Shown one piece after another: positions 1 through 5,242 of a DNA stretch of 5,242 bases (within the stretch, counting starts at the first letter, position 1; each line of letters opens with the position of its first letter). The DNA comes from CAVZLD01 sp964522605 (GTDB lineage: Bacteria; Planctomycetota; Planctomycetia; Pirellulales; Pirellulaceae). Below the pieces are notes generated by a model that worked only from the letters and a program-made list of their open reading frames with translations, was not told the origin of the DNA and did no database searches. The position numbers and the translations under genes are program-made. The DNA is taken from positions 1 through 5,242 of the forward strand of contig CAZFWV010000445.1 of assembly GCA_964522605.1 (NCBI GenBank). Reading direction: 5' to 3'.

Positions 1-1
1 G

Positions 2-172
2 ACCGAGGCTTCGGCTCCCCCTGTCTCTCCCGACGATTTCTGGGTCACGGCCAGGTACGGTGCCCGACAGATTGAGCTACAGTTCGAAGAGTACCCACCG
101 AGAGCACTGGCGTGGCAGGCTGACCGATTGACCGGTACGCGACTGGCGAACAGACTGGAGGGACGCACCTGA
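2..172 (+). CDS. 3' end of an unrecognised protein (partial, truncated by the window edge)
   Basis: Frame 2 is open from the window edge to a TGA at 170-172, giving 56 residues; the other two forward frames contain stops within this stretch. The visible tail begins with a Pro/Ser/Ala-rich segment (about residues 4-10) and continues with FWVTARYGARQIELQFEEY and a basic, Leu/Arg-rich end (DRLTGTRLANRLEGRT). I see no membrane segment and no motif I can assign, so no function is proposed. The stop is 13 bp before the start of the peptidase gene and overlaps its Shine-Dalgarno stretch, so the two genes are probably cotranscribed and may be translationally coupled. What is seen is the open frame and the spacing; that it is a real gene is inferred, since 56 codons can stay open by chance in G+C-rich DNA. 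Confidence 0.55.
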   Translation, partial: TEASAPPVSPDDFWVTARYGARQIELQFEEYPPRALAWQADRLTGTRLANRLEGRT

Positions 173-177
173 GGGGG
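171..177 (+). promoter_or_regulatory. Ribosome binding site of the S9 peptidase gene
   Basis: The purine run GAGGGGG ends 8 nt before the ATG at 186. It supports this ATG over the in-frame ATG at 225 (Met14), which has no purine-rich stretch in front of it. The run overlaps the TGA (170-172) of the upstream frame. Confidence 0.6.
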
Positions 178-185
178 TTTTCACC

Positions 186-2273
186 ATGAGACAATTCACG
201 CAAGCAGTCCATCGGCTCCGCGCAATGCGGCCGCTCATCACGGGATGTACCCAGAGTTCCTTTTTGCTGATCCTGGCGGTTTGCTGGTCGGCTCAGGCGA
301 ACGATCGTCTGTTGCAGCCGAAAGATATTGCTCGCTTCCGAACAGTGACCGACGTTGCGGTATCGCCCGACGGTCAATGGTTTGCCTACAACGTCTCTGT
401 ACCGCGGCAGCCGCTGACCGATGAAGACGGTCCTGCCTGGTCGGAGTTGCACGTAACGAACTTCCGAGGGAACTCAAGGCCGTTCATTACGGGAAAAGTC
501 AATATCGGTGCCGCTCAGTGGCTGCCCGATAGCAGTGCCATTTTGTACCTGGCACGACGCACTCCAGAGGACAAACACACGGCGCTTTATCGAATTCCCA
601 TCGACGGAGGTGAATCGCAGCGCGTTCTCTCGCACACCACGGCGATTCAGGACTTCGCGATTTCACAAGATGGAGAACGATTGGCCTTCCTGGCTAAGGA
701 AAGTCTTCCACTCCCCACGGAGGAGATCCGCGAGAAAGGATTTAATCAGGAAGTCTACGAGGAAGATTGGCGCCCGACCAAAGTCTGGATCGCTGACCTG
801 GATGACCCCGCATCGCCTCGCGCGCTAGATTTGCCCGGCTCGGCATCGGCCGTGGCCTGGAGTCCGTCAGGTCACGAACTGGCCGTCGCGTTGGCGCCAA
901 CCTCGCTGGTCGATGACAGCTATATGGCACGGCGGGTACACATCGTCGACGTCGATGGCGGATCCATCACGCAACGAATCAACAATCCGGGCAAGCTCGG
1001 GCAGATCGGTTTCAGTCCGGATGGAGAGCATCTGGCATTGATTTCGGGGGCCGACGTGCATGATCCGCGCGAAGGGCGTTTGATGATTGCCACGTTGTCG
1101 GGCGACGGTTCGTTGCGGGATCTACTGCCCGATTACCAGGCTCACATATCCACATTCATCTGGAAAGACAGCGCAACTCTAACGTGGCTGGCGGACGAAG
1201 GAACGGAGACGCGGATCGGTACGGTCTCTCTATCGGGAGAATCTGCAACTCGGCTGGACCCGGAAGGGATGATCGTCGAACAATTATCACTTTCCCAAGA
1301 CGGTTCCATTACCGGATTCGTTGCGCACAGTCCCACACACGGACCAGAATTGTTTGCACTGCGAGGGAATTCAACGGAACCGCGTCGCTTAAGTCACGTG
1401 AACCCGTGGCTGGAGGAGATTCGCTGGGCGCGTCAGGAATCGGTTCGCTGGACGGCGCGGGACGGGTTGGAGCTTCAAGGCATCCTGATCTATCCGCTGA
1501 ATTACGTGGAGGGACGCCGCTACCCGCTGATCGTCACCGTCCACGGCGGACCGGAAGCGCACGAAGCCAACGGCTGGCTAACCTCCTACTCCCGACCGGG
1601 ACAGGTTGCCGCCGCACGCGGCTTCGCCGTCTTCTATCCCAATTATCGTGGCAGCACAGGTCGCGGGGTCGAGTTCTCCAAACTTGGTCAGGCGGACGCG
1701 GCAGGCAAGGAATTCGATGATCTGGTAGACGGTGTTGACCACTTGATCCAGATGGGACTGGTCGATCAGAAACGGGTGGGAATTACGGGAGGCTCGTACG
1801 GCGGCTACGCATCCGCGTGGGGAGCGACCTACTACTCGGAACGTTTCGCCGCCAGCGTCATGTTCGTCGGAATCAGCGACAATGTCTCGAAGCTCGGAAC
1901 GACCGACATTCCCGAAGAGATGTACTTGGTACACCACCGCAAGCGACTATGGGAAGACTGGGACTATTTCCTGCAGCGGAGTCCGATCCGACATGTCCAG
2001 AAGAACCAGACGCCAACCTTAATCCTGCACGGCAAGTCCGATCCCCGCGTTCATCCATCCCAATCACTCGAGCTGTACCGTCATCTCAAGACGCTGCAAC
2101 AGGCTCCCGTGCGTCTGGTTCTCTACGAAGGAGAAGGTCACGGAAACCGCAAGGCAGCTGCTCGCCTGGATTACCACCTGCGGATGCTCCGCTGGATGGA
2201 ACACTACCTGCAGGGTCCCGGCGGCGAACCACCCGCGATGGAAGTGGACTACGACGAAGCCATGGCGCCGTAG
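186..2273 (+). CDS. Secreted S9 family serine peptidase (prolyl oligopeptidase / acylaminoacyl-peptidase type)
   Basis: This 695-residue protein is predicted to cut short peptides outside the cytoplasm. The N-terminus has basic residues up to Arg15, a hydrophobic core at about residues 25-35, and a signal-peptidase-I-like site AQA at 36-38 before Asn39. Residues of about 45-420 carry the repeated beta-propeller (PD40/WD40-like) signature: SPDG at 60-63, SQDG from 160, SPSG from 226 and FSPDG at 276-280. The C-terminal alpha/beta-hydrolase domain (about 440-685) has HGGP at 453-456 (oxyanion region), NYRGS at 486-490, the nucleophile elbow GGSYGGY with Ser537, Asp619 in SDPRVH and His652 in GEGHG. 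The triad is complete, in the right order and at family-typical spacing, and the length is normal. GGSYGG rather than GWSYGG favours the S9C/acylaminoacyl-peptidase side over DPP-IV. The start is chosen from the Shine-Dalgarno run at 171-177. The tail after about residue 680 is acidic and Pro-rich, with no anchor seen. The substrate cannot be read from the sequence. Confidence 0.95.
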   Translation: MRQFTQAVHRLRAMRPLITGCTQSSFLLILAVCWSAQANDRLLQPKDIARFRTVTDVAVSPDGQWFAYNVSVPRQPLTDEDGPAWSELHVTNFRGNSRPFITGKVNIGAAQWLPDSSAILYLARRTPEDKHTALYRIPIDGGESQRVLSHTTAIQDFAISQDGERLAFLAKESLPLPTEEIREKGFNQEVYEEDWRPTKVWIADLDDPASPRALDLPGSASAVAWSPSGHELAVALAPTSLVDDSYMARRVHIVDVDGGSITQRINNPGKLGQIGFSPDGEHLALISGADVHDPREGRLMIATLSGDGSLRDLLPDYQAHISTFIWKDSATLTWLADEGTETRIGTVSLSGESATRLDPEGMIVEQLSLSQDGSITGFVAHSPTHGPELFALRGNSTEPRRLSHVNPWLEEIRWARQESVRWTARDGLELQGILIYPLNYVEGRRYPLIVTVHGGPEAHEANGWLTSYSRPGQVAAARGFAVFYPNYRGSTGRGVEFSKLGQADAAGKEFDDLVDGVDHLIQMGLVDQKRVGITGGSYGGYASAWGATYYSERFAASVMFVGISDNVSKLGTTDIPEEMYLVHHRKRLWEDWDYFLQRSPIRHVQKNQTPTLILHGKSDPRVHPSQSLELYRHLKTLQQAPVRLVLYEGEGHGNRKAAARLDYHLRMLRWMEHYLQGPGGEPPAMEVDYDEAMAP

Positions 2274-2332
2274 CGGCTCAGCGGAATCGTCCCACACCCA
2301 CCGCTTGCCCCCAGCACTGCAAGATTTCCCTC

Positions 2333-2359
2333 GTAGGACGGATTGACAATCCGTCCCAC
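2333..2359. repeat. Palindromic intergenic repeat, copy 1 (27 bp)
   Basis: The core is a perfect inverted repeat: GGACGGATTG, one central A, then CAATCCGTCC, flanked by GT-A and C-AC. It is identical over all 27 bp to the copy at 2378-2404, with 18 bp between them. It lies just past the stop of the peptidase gene, between convergent genes. From memory, units of this type recur in planctomycete intergenic DNA; read through in one frame they give the peptide GTDCQSVLR. There is no T-run after the stem, so a classical intrinsic terminator is not shown, although the hairpin could still slow transcription from either side. Confidence 0.85.
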
Positions 2360-2377
2360 AGAATCTGCCTCCTACCC

Positions 2378-2404
2378 GTAGGACGGATTGACAATCCGTC
2401 CCAC
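2378..2404. repeat. Palindromic intergenic repeat, copy 2 (27 bp)
   Basis: This is the same 27 bp in the same orientation as copy 1, again with the perfect 10+1+10 palindrome. Just before it, CCTAC (2371-2375) faces GTAGG (2378-2382), and the outer words CACAGAAT (2357-2364) and ATTCTGTG (2405-2412) form a further inverted pair enclosing this copy. It ends 39 bp before the stop codon of the convergent oxidoreductase gene. Confidence 0.85.
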
Positions 2405-2443
2405 ATTCTGTGACACCATCGGGTTGACCTGCATGATCCGGTT

Positions 2444-3538
2444 TCACTCGATCGGCAACCGCACCGGCCGTCCCGTCTGGTAGCACTGCTGACAGGCGAA
2501 GACAACCTCGTGGGTGAGCACGGCATCGTCCAGATTGCAGTGTGATTCGACATTTCGTTTCAGACAGTCGATGAAGTGATCAATCTGACCTTGAAACGGG
2601 TGATGCCGGACGTCGCTCGAATCGGGGGCCGTGGACGGCAGTTCGACCCAATCGTTTTGTCCCGGGAACTTGTGGGACCAGACGCGATGGTCGAAGATGG
2701 AACCTCGATCACCGAAGATTCGCAGCGGAAATCGATAAGGCATGATGCAATCGGCGTTGACGCTGACTTTGCCGACGGCACCGTTGTCAAAGCGCACCAG
2801 GGCAACCTCCAGACCATCGTATTCCATCGGAGGCGCATCATTGTGCCAACGATTGGTCAGCGGATTGTATTCCAAGGTCTGTCCCCGGCGATACCCGCCG
2901 CTCATCGCAAATACTTCCACCGGCGTTGCGGCTTGATACTCCTCCTCCGCAGCAAACCATCGCAGCGTATCAATCGCATGGCACCCCCCCACGAGCATCG
3001 CACTCACGCCTCCCGACCGAGTTCGCGCTTCATCCCAGCCACTCCACCAACTGCCATTGTGGCTCAGGTAATCGGCCTCCACGTAATAGGGACGGCCGAC
3101 GGCTCCGTCGGCAATCATCGCTTTGAGCGTCCGAAACAAGGGGTTCCATCGAAGCACAAAGCTGACGACTGTCGGGACACCAGCCTGCCGCACAGCGTCG
3201 CGCATTCGCCGTAACTCATCCAGGCTGTTGGCCACCGGTTTTTCGATTACCATCGGCTTGCCAGCCGCGGCGACGGCAAGCACGTTCTGGCAGTGGACGT
3301 GCTGCGGCGTGCATATCGATACGAGGTCGACTTCCGGGTGTCGGAGTGCCTCTTCGAGCGAATCACAAATCGCGACATCGCTCAGGCCCGCCTCGGTGGC
3401 TCGCTGCTGCGCCGACTGTTGCGTGCGGCTGCTGAGTGCCACAACCTTCGTGTCGGGATGATGCTGATAGGCCGCGATATGCTGTGTCGAAACCCAGCCC
3501 GCGCCGTGAATCAGAACGCCGAATTGTCCATTTCGCAT
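2444..3538 (-). CDS. Gfo/Idh/MocA family NAD(P)-dependent oxidoreductase
   Basis: This 364-residue protein is predicted to oxidise or reduce a sugar, inositol-like polyol or amino-sugar derivative with NAD(P). The N-terminal Rossmann fold (about 1-122) has the dinucleotide loop HGAGWVS at 11-17, CTP at 76-78 and the family EKP motif at 99-101, with Lys100 the expected catalytic lysine. The C-terminal substrate-binding domain (about 125-360) contains GGCHAIDTLRW with His187 and Asp190, matching the GxHxxD-type active-site motif of the family. The length is normal. There is no signal or Tat peptide, so the enzyme should be cytoplasmic, unlike the many exported planctomycete members. The ATG at 3538 is preceded by a strong GGAGG. 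It lies 82 bp downstream of the UroD-like gene in the same direction and is probably its operon partner. Its 3' end converges on the peptidase gene. The exact substrate cannot be told; the family covers many. Confidence 0.93.
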   Translation of the reverse strand: MRNGQFGVLIHGAGWVSTQHIAAYQHHPDTKVVALSSRTQQSAQQRATEAGLSDVAICDSLEEALRHPEVDLVSICTPQHVHCQNVLAVAAAGKPMVIEKPVANSLDELRRMRDAVRQAGVPTVVSFVLRWNPLFRTLKAMIADGAVGRPYYVEADYLSHNGSWWSGWDEARTRSGGVSAMLVGGCHAIDTLRWFAAEEEYQAATPVEVFAMSGGYRRGQTLEYNPLTNRWHNDAPPMEYDGLEVALVRFDNGAVGKVSVNADCIMPYRFPLRIFGDRGSIFDHRVWSHKFPGQNDWVELPSTAPDSSDVRHHPFQGQIDHFIDCLKRNVESHCNLDDAVLTHEVVFACQQCYQTGRPVRLPIE

Positions 3539-3541
3539 CTG

Positions 3542-3551
3542 CCTTCCCTCC
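3542..3551 (-). promoter_or_regulatory. Ribosome binding site of the Gfo/Idh/MocA gene
   Basis: On the minus strand the run reads GGAGGGAAGG. The GGAGG part (3547-3551) ends 8 nt before the ATG at 3538, which is an ideal spacing and fixes this start. Confidence 0.8.
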
Positions 3552-3579
3552 GCTCGAAGCCGGGATACACCGCGTCTTT

Positions 3580-3606
3580 GGCTCGACAGGAGCCTCGCCC
3601 TCCCGG
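3580..3606. repeat. GC-rich dispersed-type repeat in the operon gap
   Basis: A 27-bp stretch in the 82-bp gap between the UroD-like and oxidoreductase genes contains the inverted pair GGCTC (3580-3584) and GAGCC (3590-3594) around a 5-nt loop, followed by CTCGCCCTCCCGG. From memory, closely similar units (giving peptides like ARQEPRPPG or GSAGASPS when read through) are scattered in planctomycete intergenic DNA. Only one copy is in this window, so its repeat nature rests on recollection. The hairpin could affect transcript processing between the two genes. Confidence 0.45.
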
Positions 3607-3620
3607 TTATGAAATGCGTT

Positions 3621-4742
3621 CTAGCCTCTTTGGCGGGCTCCCTCTTCGTGGACCGTTTGAATCATCGCCCTCAGATTCTCGGACGGTGTATCTGGAGCCA
3701 ACGTGCAGCCGGAACTGACGACCCAGCCAGGCACGTCGTGCCGTTCGAGGAACCGTATCAGATCGCGCGTGATGCAACGAACCTGTTCCGGTGTTCCTTC
3801 GGCGAGCAGTTGTGTACTCAGATTCCCCCAAAGGCAGGGCCACTTGGCGCCTGCTTCCGCATCAGAAGTCTCCCTCCGCCCGTCCTCGATCTCATCCCTG
3901 GCGTCCCGTCCGAATTCGCGTTCCCGCAATTCCAAGACGGTCTGCCAATCCACCTGCTCATCCAGTTCCAACACGTCGGCGCCGGAACGAACCATATCGG
4001 ATAGGCGATGACGCGTGTCACCGCAGATATGCAACGAAACAGGCAACGTGGTTTGCTCATGCAATTGCCTGATCACACGCGACTCGAACGGGAGCGCAAC
4101 TTCACGATACAGCTGAGGATGGATCAGTCCGGCTGGTGAGTCGCCACCGCTCAGCAGATCAGCTCCCTCCTGCGACAATGCCGTCGCATACGCAACGGTG
4201 TATTCCAGGCAGCGCTCCATCAGCGCCTCGATCAGCGGACGATCCTCGATCAACAGCATCATGGCGCGCTGGATTCCGAGCAGCGCACACGCGAGGGAGA
4301 ACGGGTACTGGTCGAAACAGGCGACGATCCAAACGTCCGGCCCAACCCCCTGGCGAATCAGTCGGAGGGCTTCCAGCATCAGAGGCCAACGACCTTGCAC
4401 GCACGGATCCGGAGGAGGAATTCGATCGATGTCCGCCGATGTCCGTACGCACGGTTCCCCGGTCCCGCCGAGTGGCACATCGTCGCCCGGAAAGGCGACC
4501 GCTGCCCCCATCGCTTCCGCATTCACCCACGTATCTGCGGAAAGCCAAACGGCGTCGGGCCGAAACGTCTCGTAATACTGAACCACACAGTCTGCCAACC
4601 GACGTGCATCCAGCGTGTAGTTGCGTAACGAGACACCGGCCCACCGCGCGCAGAAGTGCACTGCCAAGGGTCCCACCGGAATCCGCGGCGGCGCTGCCCC
4701 GTCCACCGCCCGGCCCACGGCTATTCGTGAATCGGATCCCAC
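3621..4742 (-). CDS. Uroporphyrinogen decarboxylase family protein (MtaA/CmuA-like methyltransferase type)
   Basis: This is a predicted cytoplasmic TIM-barrel protein of 373 residues. It carries the features of the UroD-fold methyltransferase branch (MtaA, CmuA, MtbA), whose zinc site is His-x-Cys...Cys. Here His238 and Cys240 sit in SLHICGDT and Cys346 in SSGCTLAPDTP, followed by TPSEN (352-356). GGDS (199-202) and LELDEQVD around Asp261 also match the branch. The N-terminal RxxRQAGRY-type motif of true heme-pathway HemE is absent; instead the start reads PRIPVGPLAVHFCARWAG. The expected role is methyl transfer to or from a corrinoid protein or thiol, but no corrinoid protein is encoded here, so the reaction is uncertain. 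Residues of about 277-299 form a charged insertion before LWGNLS. The start chosen is GTG at 4742, which has GGGAG 5 nt upstream. An in-frame TTG at 4754 would add four residues but has no Shine-Dalgarno, and a stop lies just above it in frame. The gene heads a probable two-gene operon with the oxidoreductase. Confidence 0.88.
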   Translation of the reverse strand: MGSDSRIAVGRAVDGAAPPRIPVGPLAVHFCARWAGVSLRNYTLDARRLADCVVQYYETFRPDAVWLSADTWVNAEAMGAAVAFPGDDVPLGGTGEPCVRTSADIDRIPPPDPCVQGRWPLMLEALRLIRQGVGPDVWIVACFDQYPFSLACALLGIQRAMMLLIEDRPLIEALMERCLEYTVAYATALSQEGADLLSGGDSPAGLIHPQLYREVALPFESRVIRQLHEQTTLPVSLHICGDTRHRLSDMVRSGADVLELDEQVDWQTVLELREREFGRDARDEIEDGRRETSDAEAGAKWPCLWGNLSTQLLAEGTPEQVRCITRDLIRFLERHDVPGWVVSSGCTLAPDTPSENLRAMIQTVHEEGARQRG

Positions 4743-4747
4743 AATCG

Positions 4748-4752
4748 CTCCC
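4748..4752 (-). promoter_or_regulatory. Ribosome binding site deciding the start of the UroD-like gene
   Basis: GGGAG on the minus strand is followed by the 5-nt spacer CGATT and then GTG at 4742-4740. The competing TTG at 4754 overlaps this site and has no purine-rich sequence before it. Confidence 0.55.
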
Positions 4753-5089
4753 AATCGACGGCAACCGGGTTACGCGGCCGAGACTGTCGTGCGTCGCGGC
4801 TTGGCGAATCACATCGAGAACCTGTCAAGGAGGATTCTACACGATCATCGATCGCGCGGAACACTCCACCGATGTGACATCGAACCGATGACGGCGTGGA
4901 TCGGAATGGTGACGCAGACAGGAGGTCCGGTCATCGAACAAGAATCGCATTTTGGACAATTCACCTACGACGAGGTGACAAGGCAATGATTCCACACCAT
5001 TGGCACATCGACTGCAATCAGGCCCCGACGGAATGACCGATCGCGAACCACGCAGAGCGGCCGCCCGCAAATCGGCAGCGCCTGTTGCT
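4753..5089. other. Leader and intergenic region with no convincing gene
   Basis: I find no open frame here with recognisable protein features. The longest candidates are Arg/Ser-rich and lack Shine-Dalgarno sequences. A 33-codon frame at 4888-4989 (+) begins MTAWIGMVTQ, but nothing supports its translation. The region should contain the promoter of the minus-strand operon. No good pair of -35 and -10 boxes is visible: TTGACA occurs on the minus strand (4823-4828) without a -10 at proper spacing. The operator-like palindrome at 4870-4882 lies here. Confidence 0.6.
4870..4882. promoter_or_regulatory. Operator-like perfect palindrome upstream of the minus-strand operon
   Basis: CGATGTGACATCG has two perfect 6-bp arms around a central G. 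It lies about 128 bp upstream of the GTG start of the UroD-like gene. The half-site CACATCG recurs at 4810-4816 and 5004-5010. The arrangement suits a dimeric regulator, but no regulator gene is in the window, so binding is inferred. Confidence 0.25.
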
Positions 5090-5099
5090 TTGCGGCCCT

Positions 5100-5196
5100 C
5101 TGCGCCTCTTTTTCCTCTGCGTTTTTCGCTTCTCTAAAACCGGAAGTCATCGGCCGTTCAGAAGAAGTGTGAAACGCAGAGAACACAGAGGCGCAG
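5100..5196. repeat. Long imperfect inverted repeat (34-nt arms, 29-nt loop)
   Basis: The left arm (5100-5133) and right arm (5163-5196) are complementary at about 27 of 34 positions. Perfect blocks are CTGCGCCTCT (5100-5109 with 5187-5196), CTCTGCGTTT (5115-5124 with 5172-5181) and CTTCT (5129-5133 with 5163-5167). Just outside, TTGCGGCC (5090-5097) also has its complement GGCCGCAA at 5207-5214, offset by about 10 nt. The word CGCAGAG occurs again at 5051-5057. From memory, CGCAGAGAACACAGAGGCGC-like strings are dispersed in many bacterial genomes, including planctomycetes. It could be a non-autonomous element or a structured transcript end; no gene lies next to it in the window. Confidence 0.65.
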
Positions 5197-5242
5197 CGCA
5201 GCCTTCGGCCGCAACCAAACGGCGTGCTACCGCGTTCGGCGC

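Noticed and set aside
2333..2404. Minimal CRISPR array (two 27-bp repeats, 18-bp spacer)
   Set aside because: There are only two units, the gap is shorter than a usual spacer, the repeat is a nearly complete palindrome of the dispersed type, and no cas gene is nearby.
2333..2404. Classical intrinsic terminator
   Set aside because: The stems are strong but no T-run follows on either strand, and the one-base loop is unfavourable. A barrier role is possible but not shown.
3621..4742. Heme-pathway uroporphyrinogen decarboxylase (hemE)
   Set aside because: The N-terminal Arg-rich RQAGRY-type substrate motif is missing, and the protein has the His-x-Cys...Cys zinc ligands of the methyltransferase branch.
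4159..4812. Minus-strand 217-codon open frame starting with GTG at 4812
   Set aside because: It overlaps the UroD-like gene out of frame, is Arg/Gly/Ser-rich and has no family motif. It is a frame shadow of G+C-rich coding DNA.
4823..4828. TTGACA on the minus strand as the -35 box of the operon promoter
   Set aside because: No acceptable -10 hexamer lies 15-19 nt downstream. The only TATAAT-like word nearby (TAGAAT) is upstream of it.
4827..4833. AAGGAGG on the plus strand as a ribosome binding site for a divergent gene
   Set aside because: No ATG, GTG or TTG occurs 4-12 nt downstream, so it serves no start codon.
4621..4989. Plus-strand open frame running into the intergenic region, including a 33-codon ATG version at 4888-4989
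   Set aside because: The upstream half is antisense to the UroD-like gene, there is no Shine-Dalgarno before either start, and I recognise nothing in the product.

Overview
The window looks like a piece of a planctomycete chromosome, or of a close relative in the PVC group. The grounds are a moderately high G+C content, a secreted S9 peptidase next to a Gfo/Idh/MocA oxidoreductase and a UroD-like protein (families that are heavily expanded there), and short palindromic repeats of a kind I recall being scattered between planctomycete genes. The assignment is an inference; no rRNA or other marker gene is present.

Layout. Positions 2-172 hold the last 56 codons of an unrecognised plus-strand gene. 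Its stop codon lies in the ribosome binding site of a plus-strand gene (186-2273) for an exported prolyl-oligopeptidase-like serine peptidase with a beta-propeller and a complete Ser/Asp/His triad. A 170-bp gap follows, with two identical 27-bp near-palindromic repeats at the point where two transcription units converge. On the minus strand, reading right to left, come a UroD/MtaA-like protein (3621-4742) and then a Gfo/Idh/MocA oxidoreductase (2444-3538). They are 82 bp apart, in the same direction and probably in one operon; a different dispersed-type repeat lies in that gap. The last 490 bp (4753-5242) contain no convincing gene. This stretch has a small operator-like palindrome upstream of the minus-strand operon and a long imperfect inverted repeat near the right edge.

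How the genes might work together. The peptidase acts outside the cytoplasm and has no evident link to the other two genes. The oxidoreductase and the UroD-like protein are both predicted cytoplasmic and may form a small catabolic module. A plausible but unproven reading is NAD(P)-dependent oxidation of a sugar or polyol plus methyl-group or corrinoid-related chemistry, with the partners encoded elsewhere. I see no clearly new multi-gene system. The most interesting points are the repeats, the putative two-gene module and a hydrophilic insertion in the UroD-like protein.
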